64,000 nt of DNA from assembly GCA_000697665.1 (NCBI GenBank), contig KL197713.1, positions 832,593 through 896,592 of the forward strand, read 5' to 3'. Position numbers and translations under genes: made by a program. The stretch is from Jaapia argillacea MUCL 33604 (taxonomy: Eukaryota; Basidiomycota; Agaricomycetes; Jaapiales; Jaapiaceae). How positions within the stretch are numbered: position 1 is the first letter of the stretch; every line of letters starts with the position of its first letter. The notes beneath the pieces were generated by a model. It saw only the letters and a list, made by a program, of their open reading frames with translations. It had not been told where the DNA came from and did not search any database. Positions 11,996 to 22,809 of the stretch are shown here, in pieces.

Positions 11996-13128
11996 TCACG
12001 CGAACACCTTCGAAACAGCAAGTTCGTCCTCCTCCAGATGTCTCCGCTCTTGCCTGCCCTTGCGTTCCTCTTGAGCTTGTTTTCGGATCCTATATTTATC
12101 ACCCCGGTCTTTCGTCATGGCTGAACGTATGGCAGCAGGAGATACGAATTCTGAAGAAAATTGATCTCAAATAATGCACCGCAGGCAGTGAACTCGCTGT
12201 GTGACGCACCAGGATTGGAGAACACGGTTGCACCGCTGAACGCTCCTTCAAATATCCGTATAGGTGTCAGCACGAACCGCGGACCGATCTCAATCAGAGT
12301 CGTCTGAGGAGGTCCGTTTGGCTGCAAAGGGTCCTTCTCCATAATCTGGCGATCTGGTCAGTAGGAATTGGGTCGGACAAGAAAACGGAGCATACTTGAT
12401 AATTTCGGAACCAGATTTTCCCATCCAAGAGGGAGAATGTCAGTACGTGGTCGATGAAAGGCTTCGCTTTCCGTGCTTGAGGGGGTACCCCAAATATCTT
12501 CATCAAGAACCATATCAATATTGGATTCGAGATCGACGAAACAGTAATACCAGACTCACATGAGTGAAAACCTCCTTGGTTAACCTCCCCCATTCAGTCT
12601 CATCAAACCCTTTGTCGAAACTCAGGATCCCTCGACTACCCTTCAGGCAATTCCCCGTCATCTTCAACTCGTCCATCGTATGAATATTCTGGACATGCAT
12701 TTTGATACTCGGCCCGTTGGGCGTTTTGGCGGCCCACATATACAAGTCTTCATGTCTCCGAGCTTCAAAGTAAAGCGTATTGTTACAGTTGTTGAGATCA
12801 GCAAGTTCGGGTAGAAGGCCGAGGTGATTTTTTGAATCAAGTTTCGAGTCTACCGAGGAAACCGTTTTAAGTATCAAGGGGTGATATTATCATTGGAGAC
12901 AAACGACACACCCTTCTTCACATGGGGGAGGAGGACTTCCAGATCGTTCATCAGATGTCGCATACGATGCGTAACACCTCGCGAGGAGAGCATGAGCACC
13001 CTCTGCTTATTTTTCTTCTTGGGCCGGAGCTCTGTCGCTGCGTCGTCCTCAATGTCCATATCTTCAACCTTTCGCTTCCCTTTCCGCTTTTCTTCCCTTT
13101 TTGAAGCGAGTTTGAGTACAGAGGCCAT
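11996..13128 (-). CDS. BRX1: ribosome biogenesis protein BRX1 (Brix domain)
   Basis: Five exons: 13128-12912, 12849-12560, 12497-12396, 12345-12210, 12150-11996; 299 aa (yeast Brx1 is about 291). It is a nucleolar factor for 60S subunit assembly. The N-terminus is basic (KREEKRKGKRK), followed by the Brix domain from about residue 42: RVLMLSSRGVTHRMRHLMND, then NNTLYFEARRHEDLYMW, GNCLKGSRGILSFD, FGVPPQARKAKPFIDHVLTF and RFVLTPIRIFEGAFSG. The C-terminus is basic and helical (EFVSPAAIRSAM and RIRKQAQEERK). Introns are 50-62 bases with standard borders. Confidence 0.96.
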
Positions 13129-13565
13129 GACGAGTGCTAGGTGTAGAGAGATTGATTCCTCGAATCGAAGAGTTGTGGTCCTGGACTTGGAAATTTCACG
13201 CCACGTGGCTCGATCGTGTTACCTCACGTTCTCGCTTCTGTCAACGTTCGCAACTTTGCTCTGGCACATTCGAAATAGCAGACAGCGTACAGTACTCGTT
13301 GAGATTATCAGTTTATATTCACGACGCAATATGACAGCAAAGCGACAGACAGCAGTGGATATCAGAGACGATGAGGATACGATGATATAAAGACAATAAA
13401 GGATTTTGGGTACAAGGCTTGAGCAACATCATGAGGTAACGGGGGGACAAGGAAGTGGAGATGATCGGGAGGGACGTCACCAACGCAACATTATTAGAAG
13501 GTAAGACCTTGATGATTGGATCAGCATCAACCCAGGAGAAGGAAAATAGAATGAGCCCAAGAAGA
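13129..13565. other. BRX1 promoter and KH-gene 3' flank
   Basis: No gene seen. Open frames here are short and antisense. Confidence 0.45.
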
Positions 13566-15085
13566 TCATGCATTGCTGCCTGATGGTTGTTGGGCTCGAA
13601 GTTGCTTCTGCTTTTCTTGTTCCAAGCGCTAGATCGACAGATAGTCAGCGACTAGGAGGAAATAAAAAAGAAACGTTAGCACTTACATGATACAGCAACT
13701 GAACCGCCATCTGGATATTCGCTGGCTGACCGGTGATCACAACCAGCCTCTCCCCTTCAGTCGCCGCCGGCGCACCGCTCACAGGCGCACCCGTAGCACC
13801 AGGTTCCATAATCTTGATCTGACTAGCGCTCATGTGCCTAATCTCATTGATTTTACTGCCACCCTTTCCGATAATGCACCCAACCAAATCATTCGGAATA
13901 TAAATCTGCTGCGTTTGAAGGGGTCCTTGTGGTGGCACCGGTGCTGCAGGTGCCGTTTGCGCGTACGGGTTTGAATAGCCAGGGACATAGGAAGAACCGC
14001 CGCCTCCCACAGAAGAGCCGCTGGTACCGCCTACGGGGTAAGGAGGCCGCCGTGATACCGTGGACGGGCGATACGACGAGTTGCTAGAGGTTGGCATGCG
14101 CTCGTTTGCTTCGATGAGGATGTTGCCAATATAGTAGGTGGCTATATGGATGGCGTCGGCAACTCCTGAAACACTCAGCACTCTCTGTACGAGGCGTTGA
14201 GACGGGGAATCCAATGCATATACAGTCTGGGACGTACCTCCGTAGACCCAGGAAGCATGCCTTCGCTAGCATTCAATCTCGCACCACTGGCTTCTTGAAT
14301 CTCCTTGATTTTGGACCCACCCTTTCCGATGACTGATCCCATACGAGAGTTAGGAATCATAAACTTGATTGTGACGGCGCGACTGCCCGGCACTGAAGGC
14401 TTGTCAAATGGCTCGTCGTTGATTCGCCGCACGATCAGACCAAAGGCCTATTAAACGAGTCATTGAGTATGAGGTCAGACATGGGGATTCAGAACCTGGA
14501 ACTCACCTTTGAAACAGCATCTAACGGTCCGCTGACATTCAATATTCGTTCAGGATTTCCTGGTATGCTCTCCGAAACCATGACCCTAGCACCACTCTTG
14601 TCCCGGATCTCGTTGACATGCGCACCAGCCCGCCCAATGATGATCGACGCATCTTGGGTGACGATGAGACAGCGCATATGAATGTGCGCGGAAGGTGGTG
14701 CTTGGCCAGACGACGACGACGAGGGACCACCCGAAGTAGAGGCACCATTCCCTTCCCCTAAACTACTGGGTAGATCTCCCACGGAGCGTTCACCTTTTGT
14801 GTAGGCCATAGAAGAATCGGTAGAGGGACGGGAGGGAGAAGGAGTAGATGCGGTACCGTCGTCGTTAGAAGGGCGATGATGTTGGTGAGCATCGGCCATG
14901 TTTACGTCACGCGCGACGACTCCTCCTGCTGCGGGGGTAGCAGAGCCTTGGGTAGAGCTTGTAGTCGAGTCATGCGAAGCTGATGGTGGGAGACCGGTGT
15001 TTGGTCGCTTGTGATGCTTTTGGTGTTCACTGGAATCGGACGGGGAGCGAGAACGCTTGCGGTTCGAGTCAGTATTGTCTGGCAT
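13566..15085 (-). CDS. triple KH-domain RNA-binding protein (PCBP/hnRNP K-like)
   Basis: Four exons: 15085-14507, 14447-14238, 14184-13687, 13628-13566; 449 aa. Three KH domains are visible by their GxxG loops: IIIGRAGAHVNEI near 146, GSVIGKGGSKIKEI near 233 and VGCIIGKGGSKINEI near 372. These proteins bind C-rich single-stranded RNA or DNA and act in mRNA stability and translation (S. pombe Rnc1 and yeast Pbp2 are relatives). The N-terminal 130 residues are Ser/His-rich and disordered with a basic patch (NRKRSRSPS). The linker between KH2 and KH3 is Gly/Ser/Pro/Tyr-rich. The last exon encodes a short helical tail (RLEQEKQKQLRAQQ). Confidence 0.93.
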
Positions 15086-15610
15086 GGCCGGTTTAGTGTT
15101 TATAATTTTGGATTCAGATAGGGATTGGTTTCAAGGACTTGTCAGCAAGAAGCACGGAAAAGGGGATTTGGGAACAGGAGGTCGCGGTCTGAGGGAAAGA
15201 GGGATTGGGAGTGGTGAGGTGGGGAATGCGAGGAGGGTTGATGAAATCATTGGCCTTCAACTACACTTACCTTGGGTGACGACGGAGAATGGGGGCAACA
15301 CAGCGGCTGGCGACGAGGACGATGGTAAGGCAGTGTCTTGAAGTTGTTCGACAAGTTCTGATCCCAAGTCCCAAGCGCCGCAAATAAATACCAACATCTT
15401 GGTGGCGGGTGCTTCTTAGCTCTCCTCATGTCTACCAAACTCTTCGTATACATCGAAACTACGACGGATCCTTACATGCAGGTGAATCTTTATGTGAAGA
15501 AGCATGCGCCTCAAAGGAATGGCGTCTGTGAAGGGGCGCCAAAACTCCGTCAAACTCAAAGGGATCCCACATAAGAAACTAATTATTCCAGCTCGCATGT
15601 CTCTTCGAAA
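15086..15610. other. gap upstream of the KH gene
   Basis: Promoter of the KH gene and 3' flank of the deaminase gene. No gene seen. Confidence 0.45.
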
Positions 15611-17803
15611 TTAATTCGCGAGCGTCCCTTGATGGGCAACATATTCGCAAAACTTCAACCACCTCTTCTCCCATAAAGCAATAGCTTGACTCTTTTCAGA
15701 CCCTTTCAGTGTTGAATGCTGTGGAAGGAGTTCTCAGCAAATGCGAGGCGGGTCAACCAAAATTCACAAACCTCAAGACTATCCCTAGCCATCTGCCCCA
15801 ATGTAAGAAGGCCAGTGATCTCACTCCCCATAAGGACCTGGAAGAAATCAAAGGACAGCCCCATGTTTCCAAATACTGCCGGGTCATCGGAACACAGGGC
15901 AACAGGTATCCCTTGATTTAGGATGATAGGGAGCGGATGCATGGGCATAGAAGTTGTTAGACGCTGCGAGGACATGTCAGAATGCCCAAGTCGCAGATGT
16001 ATGCCACGCCAAGTACCAGGATCTCGTTTCTGTAGAAGCGCAGCGTTAGGATAAAGGAGAAGGCAGACCCTATATAGACACTCACGAAATGGGACAGATC
16101 TCAATGGCAATGCCCTCCTTTTTGCAAATCTCCATCAACTTCGGGTGCTTGGCCAACGAGAACCTATTCCTCGCGGTTGTACACGTCGACAAGAACCAAT
16201 ATATTATGGCGCTCACCCATGACCAATGCGTTTTGTACCCAAAAGTATCGCATCGTAAAGATTCATATCCGCATCGGTTCCATCACCCAGTGTTTCACCT
16301 GCGTGGAAGATGAACGGAATATCCAAACCCAGCTGCTTCACGCGTTTCTGGAAGCGAATAAGCGGCTCAATGTAGTAGATGAGGGGTTTCAACGAATCTT
16401 CATGACCAACAAGATCAAAACCTGGGAATAGCAACGTACAGGGTCAATCCTGATTTACAGGGAAGACTCCTTGACAAACCTGCGATCAAGTGAGGGAACT
16501 CTTGCTTGAGAGCAATACAGTCCTCAAGGTACCACTCGAGTTCTTCGGGGGTCATGAAGCGAATGGTGGTATAGATGATCTGTAGTGATTGGTTAGGAAA
16601 TGTTCAACCCGTCACGCTCAACGTGAAATCACTCTGGCACCGATGAACTCATCCTCGCGTCCTTGCTCCTTGAGCTCGGCCTTGACGTCTCTGATAGCAC
16701 GGTCAAACTCGAGAAGCCACTCCCGATGAGGGATATTCTCCTCGCCGTCCACTCCAGTCATGAACCTGGTCACTCGCCTTGAGCGGATAGGAGGCATAAA
16801 ATAACGCGCCACTTACTTGTACAAGAAGTTGATGCGTGCCTCAATGTATGAGATACCATCTTCCACGGACGACAAGAAAAACTCCTTGATGTACGGGTAC
16901 CAGATTGGATAAAAGCGGATCAGGTTCTAAATGTTCCTTTATTTGTAAGACATCGAAGTGAAGTCATCCGCCAGGACCTACCGTCGCAACAAGAAAAGTG
17001 CTCGTAAATTTAGCCCAAATCTGTCCGTCGTCATTATCAAGTTCCCATATAAATGTTAGTGGATGAAGTCACCTTCTCCGTAGTCTTATGGGTGCCGTAG
17101 GCTTCAGCGGGATTGATAGTCAACGCCCCGAGAACCCAATCGTCAAATCCCTGCGGTCCGCCGAGGCCGGGATCGAAGTTCTCTCTGGCTTTGCTCATGG
17201 GGACCCATTCATCCGGAGGGTATCCAGTTTCCGTTAACGACGTGAGGTCAGAAAACTGATTCGGGGGGAAGACCTTGAATTGCGGGAGGGTGGACTTCAT
17301 GTTTTGCAAAGTGAGTGAAGCTGGGGAGCGGACATGGAAACAATCGTGTTGCATGGCCAATCGAAGAAGTGTGCTTGCATTGACCATAGCATCCAAGTGT
17401 GCGTGGAGCAAGGCACCTTTGGGCATCTGCATACGTGGTGAATGAAGATGTTTCACGATTAGCGGAGAGCCCTCACCTTGGCCAGGATCCGAAACACCTT
17501 GGTTTTCGTGATGACATCCTTTGCTGCGCCAAGTCAGAGGGGGGCGAGAGACGTGAACACTGAAAGGGACGAACCAGTCAGGAACTCCATGCCTGGAAAC
17601 ATATGCGGGATCATATCATTCTGGTCATTCCACACAGATTTCACCTCTGCAGCGCGTATCTCTCGCACTACCAAATCAGCATCTTTCTCAGCGGATGAGA
17701 GGGTGGGTAAATTGGCATGATCTCTGCGCAAAGACCGTTCATCGTTGATGAATTGGGTCCTTTTGGAGAGATAGCTCTCAACGTCGGCTTGAGTGGAGGT
17801 CAT
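15611..17803 (-). CDS. ADGF/ADA2-type adenosine deaminase
   Basis: Twelve exons on the minus strand: 17803-17575, 17523-17477, 17426-17073, 17020-16982, 16926-16817, 16765-16633, 16579-16480, 16421-16217, 16163-16086, 16029-16017, 15963-15772, 15718-15611; 535 aa. It deaminates adenosine to inosine. Zinc and catalytic motifs are visible: LLHAHLDAM (near residues 99-105), the IFHAGETLGDG block with His near 377, and LCSDDPAVF near 459-467. Spacing fits the ADGF (CECR1/ADA2) branch rather than the short classical deaminase. That branch is mostly secreted (family knowledge), yet the N-terminus here (MTSTQADVESYLSKRTQF) is polar with no signal peptide, so a cytosolic enzyme is likely. Exon 10 is only 13 bases. 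The gene is head-to-head with the Csm1 gene, 204 bases apart. Confidence 0.93.
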
Positions 17804-18007
17804 GGGAGAGCGAAAATATGTGAGTCAATCCATGAGGAGCTCTCTCAGATTTGTGGTTCTTCGGTGCCATGAAAGCATGTGGCATTCACTTGCTCGACAC
17901 TTATCTCAGATCTGCCATCGGCTCGAAGTCAGGTTAGAATTCCCACGAAATGGGCGCGTGGTGGCACGTGTGGACGCGATTGTTTACCGTCACACCACAG
18001 TCACAGG

Positions 18008-19795
18008 ATGAGCTCCGGAGACGAACTCGGTGAGTTTTTGGCGTATTTTGTCGTTCATTGTGCTTGGTGAGCTTTGGATTCACGATGGACTGATTGAAAT
18101 CAACTATAGCATCTTATGAGCCCACCACTCCGTTCCGAGCTGCGCCTCCGAACCCTCCTCCTCGAGTGAGAAGGGCGACCAGTCAAGGAGCAGTCGCCGG
18201 GCCTTCCAAGCCCAAAGCTGTTGCGAGAAAGGTTCCTGCGAAACGCACGAGTTCGAGACGATCCCCAGAACCCTCTGAGATTGACGAGCCCGACGGAGCA
18301 ATCGAGATCTCGTCAGATAGTGGTGAACCTACGGTCTTACAACCCGCCAATAAGGGGAAGCGGAAGAAGGGAGAGACAAGGGCCGCAAACGGACGACCGC
18401 CGTCGAAAGATAAGGGCAAGGAAAAGGAAATGGCGGAACCTCCACCCAAGCGGGCGAAGAAGGCGCCTCCTCCAGAGGATGTAGTCGAAGTGGACGAAGT
18501 TGAGGTGGAGGCGGTTGAAGAATCCGCTGCTGAGGAAGCTCTTCCCACTACCCGTCTTCCTCGCGCGTCAGTAGCGAACGGGAAGCGGAAATCCGTCAAG
18601 CCTCCACCCGTCCAGGCTGTGGACGACGATGCGACCACTCGTCAATTGGAGCGACTTCGAAAACAGAGAGATGATGTGTGTTCGAATTCTCTTCGCCATT
18701 TTGTCCCATCCCTAACTTCTGTCTGTTTGCTCAGGCTCTTCACCAACGAGATGAATTTTCCACCCAAATCGAAGCGCTTTCCAAAATACGCCACACAGAG
18801 GCTGAGTTAGCACTCGAACAACAAAGCTTGCAGTACGAGGCGAGATTGCAAAGTCTGTCAATAACTTCCGGCTTTTCGTCGGAACCCTAACCTGATCTTG
18901 ACGTCTCCTAGCGCAAGAGTCTCTCATCAAAGAGCTTACCACTCAGCTTGCTAGAGTGGAACCACTGGCACGTTCGGGCACCACGTCTTCCCTTCATTTC
19001 CTCACCCGAGAGGCAGCAGATGAAGAGAAGCGAGCTCTTGAGCGAGATCTCCAGAAGTGGAAAGATGCTGTCCGCGAGAAACACGAAACGACCGCCCAGA
19101 AGGACAAACGAATAGCAGAACTCGAACAAACAGGTAAAGTGTAGCTTACACTACCGAAGCTCGTCACCTTAACCGTAATCATGCGTAGAAAAAGACCTTC
19201 GTCTAGAGCTCAATGCCGAGATCGAGCGCTCCAAGCAGGTACTCGCCGCTGCTAGACGTGAACCTCCACCGTCCGCTACGCGAGGCAAACCCCGTCCCAA
19301 AGGAGGCAACAAAGACGAGACACCAGAAGGCCGTGTCATCCGCTTCTACGAAGACACCACGAATCTGCTTGTAACCAACCATGTTGTGGAGAGGAGTCCA
19401 TACCCTGATGTAACGGATCAAGACGCCTCGTTCACATGTGTCTACACCCATTCAGAGACGAACAACGGTCTGTACTATCACCATTGTCTCTTTAGTCATA
19501 CCTGACAGGTTTTGTCCGCGCCTTGTTAGCTCTTAACTTTACACTACGCTTGTTTTGGGATGAATTACCAAACGAGAGTGGGGAGCCCGAGATGGTGCAG
19601 AAGGTTAAGTACACCCCTCACAACTTGGAACACGAGAGCCCAGAGTTCAGAGATTCCCTGGGCTTCCTTTCTGGCGTTTTTACTTTCGAACGGGATCAGT
19701 TGCACGTCTTCCTCAAGACTGTTGCAGACCGATTGGGACCACCCAGGGTTGAGGACTCCGGTATAGAGGAAAGTATGGAGATGGATGATTCGTAG
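18008..19795 (+). CDS. monopolin/kinetochore clamp subunit Csm1/Pcs1-like
   Basis: Exons 18008-18029, 18110-18675, 18735-18852, 18912-19133, 19189-19467, 19509-19795; 497 aa. The N-terminal 190 residues are disordered, basic and acidic in blocks (nuclear signals such as KPKAVARKVPAKRTSSRR). Residues about 195-340 form a long coiled coil (QLERLRKQRDDALHQRDEF onward). The C-terminal globular part (from VIRFYEDTTNLLV near 358 to DRLGPP) fits the Csm1/Pcs1 C-terminal domain. In yeasts this protein clamps microtubule sites at kinetochores and anchors rDNA (family knowledge). The last intron (19468-19508) is 41 bases, short but in frame. It is tail-to-tail with the asparaginase gene. Confidence 0.82.
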
Positions 19796-19927
19796 TTAAT
19801 TCAGGGTTCTGGATCTACCCCACGGTGACACCCTTCGTTCTGCGTATTGTTAACCGTGATTATTCTTACATCTTCATACCTGCGCAACCCTGCATGTAAC
19901 TCCTATATCCTAACCCTTTCTGCGCCG

Positions 19928-22616
19928 TTATCTTGACCTCCTCTCGTCTGGTGATAACGATCGCACTTTGACCCCGGTCAATCCCCATGTCTTCAGACTA
20001 CGGTCATCGCCTGCCCTCCACGCTTTCTTAATCGCAAGGGAGACAAAACCGCCATCTACATCCGAACCTCCAAGGTTTGCACCTGCTGTCATGAGTAAGT
20101 TAACTGTGCTTTCGTGTCCTTGTCGAGCAGCCTAGGAAATGCGATCCAACAAAGTTCGACGAGACGGAACGGTGGTGAGCTTGGGGAATCGAAATAGAGG
20201 AGTGGAGAACGAACATAGTAAAGGGCTGTATGCCCCAGCACATCCCTAAGGTGAACCAAAGCCCCAGCTTCTAGCAACGCACCCACACATTCCGTACTCC
20301 CATTGATGGCGGCCGTGTGCAAGGGTGACCTTCCTGACCCCTGATCCAAAGCGTTAACCGCCCCTGCTCCTTGTTGTACATTTCCTACCACACCATCACC
20401 AGTGACAAAATCAGAATTCAAACAAAATGCCACTCCCTCGACCGAATTCCGAGCAGCTGCGAGGTGGATCAAATAGGGGATCAACGACGCTTCTATCGAA
20501 GTAGCTTCTGAAGCAGTCCAGGACCATGGTGCAGCGGCGCTTTCCACTGCCTTATCTATGGTCGGCGTTGATGGCGAAACAGTGATGGACGGTACGGGAA
20601 CCGAGGAGGCAGAACGAGAAGATGAAAGGTAGGTAATTTGGGAGAGGAGACCTTGGATGCTTTCGAGGTTTTGAGTTATGGTTGTTGGTTGCGCGACGGT
20701 GGTGGAGGATGATGTGGAGGTGGGGGCTATAGGTGGAGCTGGACGGGTGAGTTCGCCTCGGAGAGAGGCGCCTACTAGATCTCTGACTTCTGTGACGGAG
20801 AATTCGGATTTGGAGAGGAGATAGCTCAGTTTCGTCAGCGCACACTAGGAGTTTAGTATTAGCTGCCAATATAAAATGGGACGGGCCTGATGATTCTTCA
20901 TGGAAGACTGACCTCTGGAGTCATATCCCCACCGGGTACTACGCCGACCTTGACTAAACCTCTGCCAGTTTCATAGGCGTCACTCACGACGCTCCCTTTC
21001 GCGCACTGACTAATCGCAATAATCACTACGTCTACAAGCGCGAATTCAGCTTAAGTCCCACAGGTATGTGGAGCAACTCACCTCGATCACAAGCTTCTTT
21101 GAGTGCATTGAGGAGGTCTGCTCTGGCAGGGGCGTTACCAGCTCCAAACGTTTCCAGAACAACTCCCCTAATGGGAGGATTTAGGAAGGCGCGGACTGTG
21201 CTGGGCGTTATCCCGGGGAAGAGGCGGAGTGTCGCTAAGTAGGGGGATGATTGACTGAGACGAGAGTGGATGAGAGGCTAGGGAGAAAAAAGACTTGCCG
21301 ACATGCGGGCTCATGTCTGGTGCGATAGAAAAATCGTTGAGTATTCACAATGAGATTAGAAGCGTTGATTTGAACAGACCTTTATGGGCCTTGAATCGAC
21401 GTAGACTAGTTTGTCTGATGACATCGTTCCAATTCACGTTGATGTCAATGCCAACTGATATCCTGCTGTGAGTAACGAGATCAAAGGTCGAATTTTCTCC
21501 TTACCATTGACCAGAGGGGGAAAGTTTGGGCTACCGAATGCATTGAAGTCGTAGGATGACATCTTTGATACCCTATTTCCTCGATATAGGGTGTGATTGA
21601 AATATAGGCAGCATTCTACAGTCACGTAAGGCAAATGACGACAACAAGAGAGGAGGTGGGAAGCAGACCTGGTATGATATATTGCCCAGCAATAACCAAT
21701 GCTCCCAGCAAGTTGTCGATCGCGTCGTTCCGCAATTGAGAGAGAGGTATTTGTGCTCCTGTCAAAATCTTTACAAATGAACGCAATCAAACGGGGAGGT
21801 TGGGCGGAAGGCAGGAAAGAGACAAACGACTGTCTTGCCCAGATCCTCGAGCATGAAGCTTAGAGCACTGGACGTGTAGGACATGGTATCTGTTCCGTGT
21901 AAAACGACGAACGCGTCGAAGAAGGAGTAGTTGAGTTCTATTTCCGTGGCTATGCGTATCCAATCTGTGCTATGCAAGCATACATCAGCCATTGTCGAAA
22001 GTCACGAGTTCAAGAGCGAAACGACTCACCGGAGATCTCAATGTTGCTGCTGTCCAAGAGTGGATTCCACTGGAGATATTCGTCATGTATTCTTACAGGA
22101 AATTGGAGCTGAATTTACCTCCAAAATTGCATAGCGTATGCGCTTTCCGAGTCCATGGCCTGCAGCGCTGGTACGGGGGGTCACCAAGCTCGGGAGGTGA
22201 GCTTCATACAAATCCTTTCCCAACTTGGCACAGTACGGCTCTCTTATATGCGATTGCTGAGCAGCTGGCATCAGAGGAATCGGTGCGCCTATAGGCCTGG
22301 ACGATCGCACTGGCAAGGTATGAGTGGCAACGTTTGGACGAGGTGAGGGGGCTGGTGAATGATCTCGGGGTGACGAGGATAGGCTGGGACTTGCGCGTCC
22401 ACTGTGTGTACTCCACTCTCTAAAGCCTTCTACAGACGAGGCGTTGGAGAAAAGCGAGTCCTGGAGAGGATCATGGAAACGTTGTTGGGTTCGAAGGTTT
22501 TCTGTAAGAAAATACGGTTCTGGAACGTAGCCTTGATTGCTGACGAGCATTCCAATCGTCCCACCCGTGTATATGACCAGGACCTTGGATTCATCTGAGG
22601 CTTGCGACAATTCCAT
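19928..22616 (-). CDS. L-asparaginase with C-terminal ankyrin repeats
   Basis: Eleven exons on the minus strand: 22616-22119, 22069-22030, 21964-21828, 21768-21669, 21615-21505, 21454-21380, 21316-21299, 21234-21082, 21031-20913, 20844-20215, 20131-19928; 694 aa. It is a type I asparaginase (asparagine to aspartate and ammonia): [10 protein letters not shown] near residue 14, [39 protein letters not shown] and ISQCAKGSV. Ankyrin units follow near 590-660 ([24 protein letters not shown] and [14 protein letters not shown]), as in human ASPG and fungal relatives. A Ser/Pro-rich insert sits in the N-terminal domain at about residues 60-110. Exon 7 is 18 bases and its intron begins GCAAGT, a GC-AG intron. 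Start: ATG at 22616. The gene is head-to-head with TRP5, 193 bases apart. Confidence 0.94.
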
Positions 22617-22809
22617 CAAAGTTGAGGGATGTGGTTGAAGTCAAGTTTACGGCAAAGTCACGGTTGTTCCTCGCGGATAAGATAACCGTACGCGCGCGTG
22701 TGGCGTACAGCTTTTCAGATAAGATCCTCTCTCGACATGATGACTCGCCACTTTACTTTCAAATCCTCACTCCCACCCCCATCCCTCCCTCTGAACCTTT
22801 CCAGCAACC

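Noticed and set aside
13687-13974. Plus-strand frames opposite the KH-domain gene
   Set aside because: Antisense shadows of a well-supported coding exon.
22617-22619. Start of the asparaginase one codon upstream
   Set aside because: That codon is TTG; the first ATG is at 22616.
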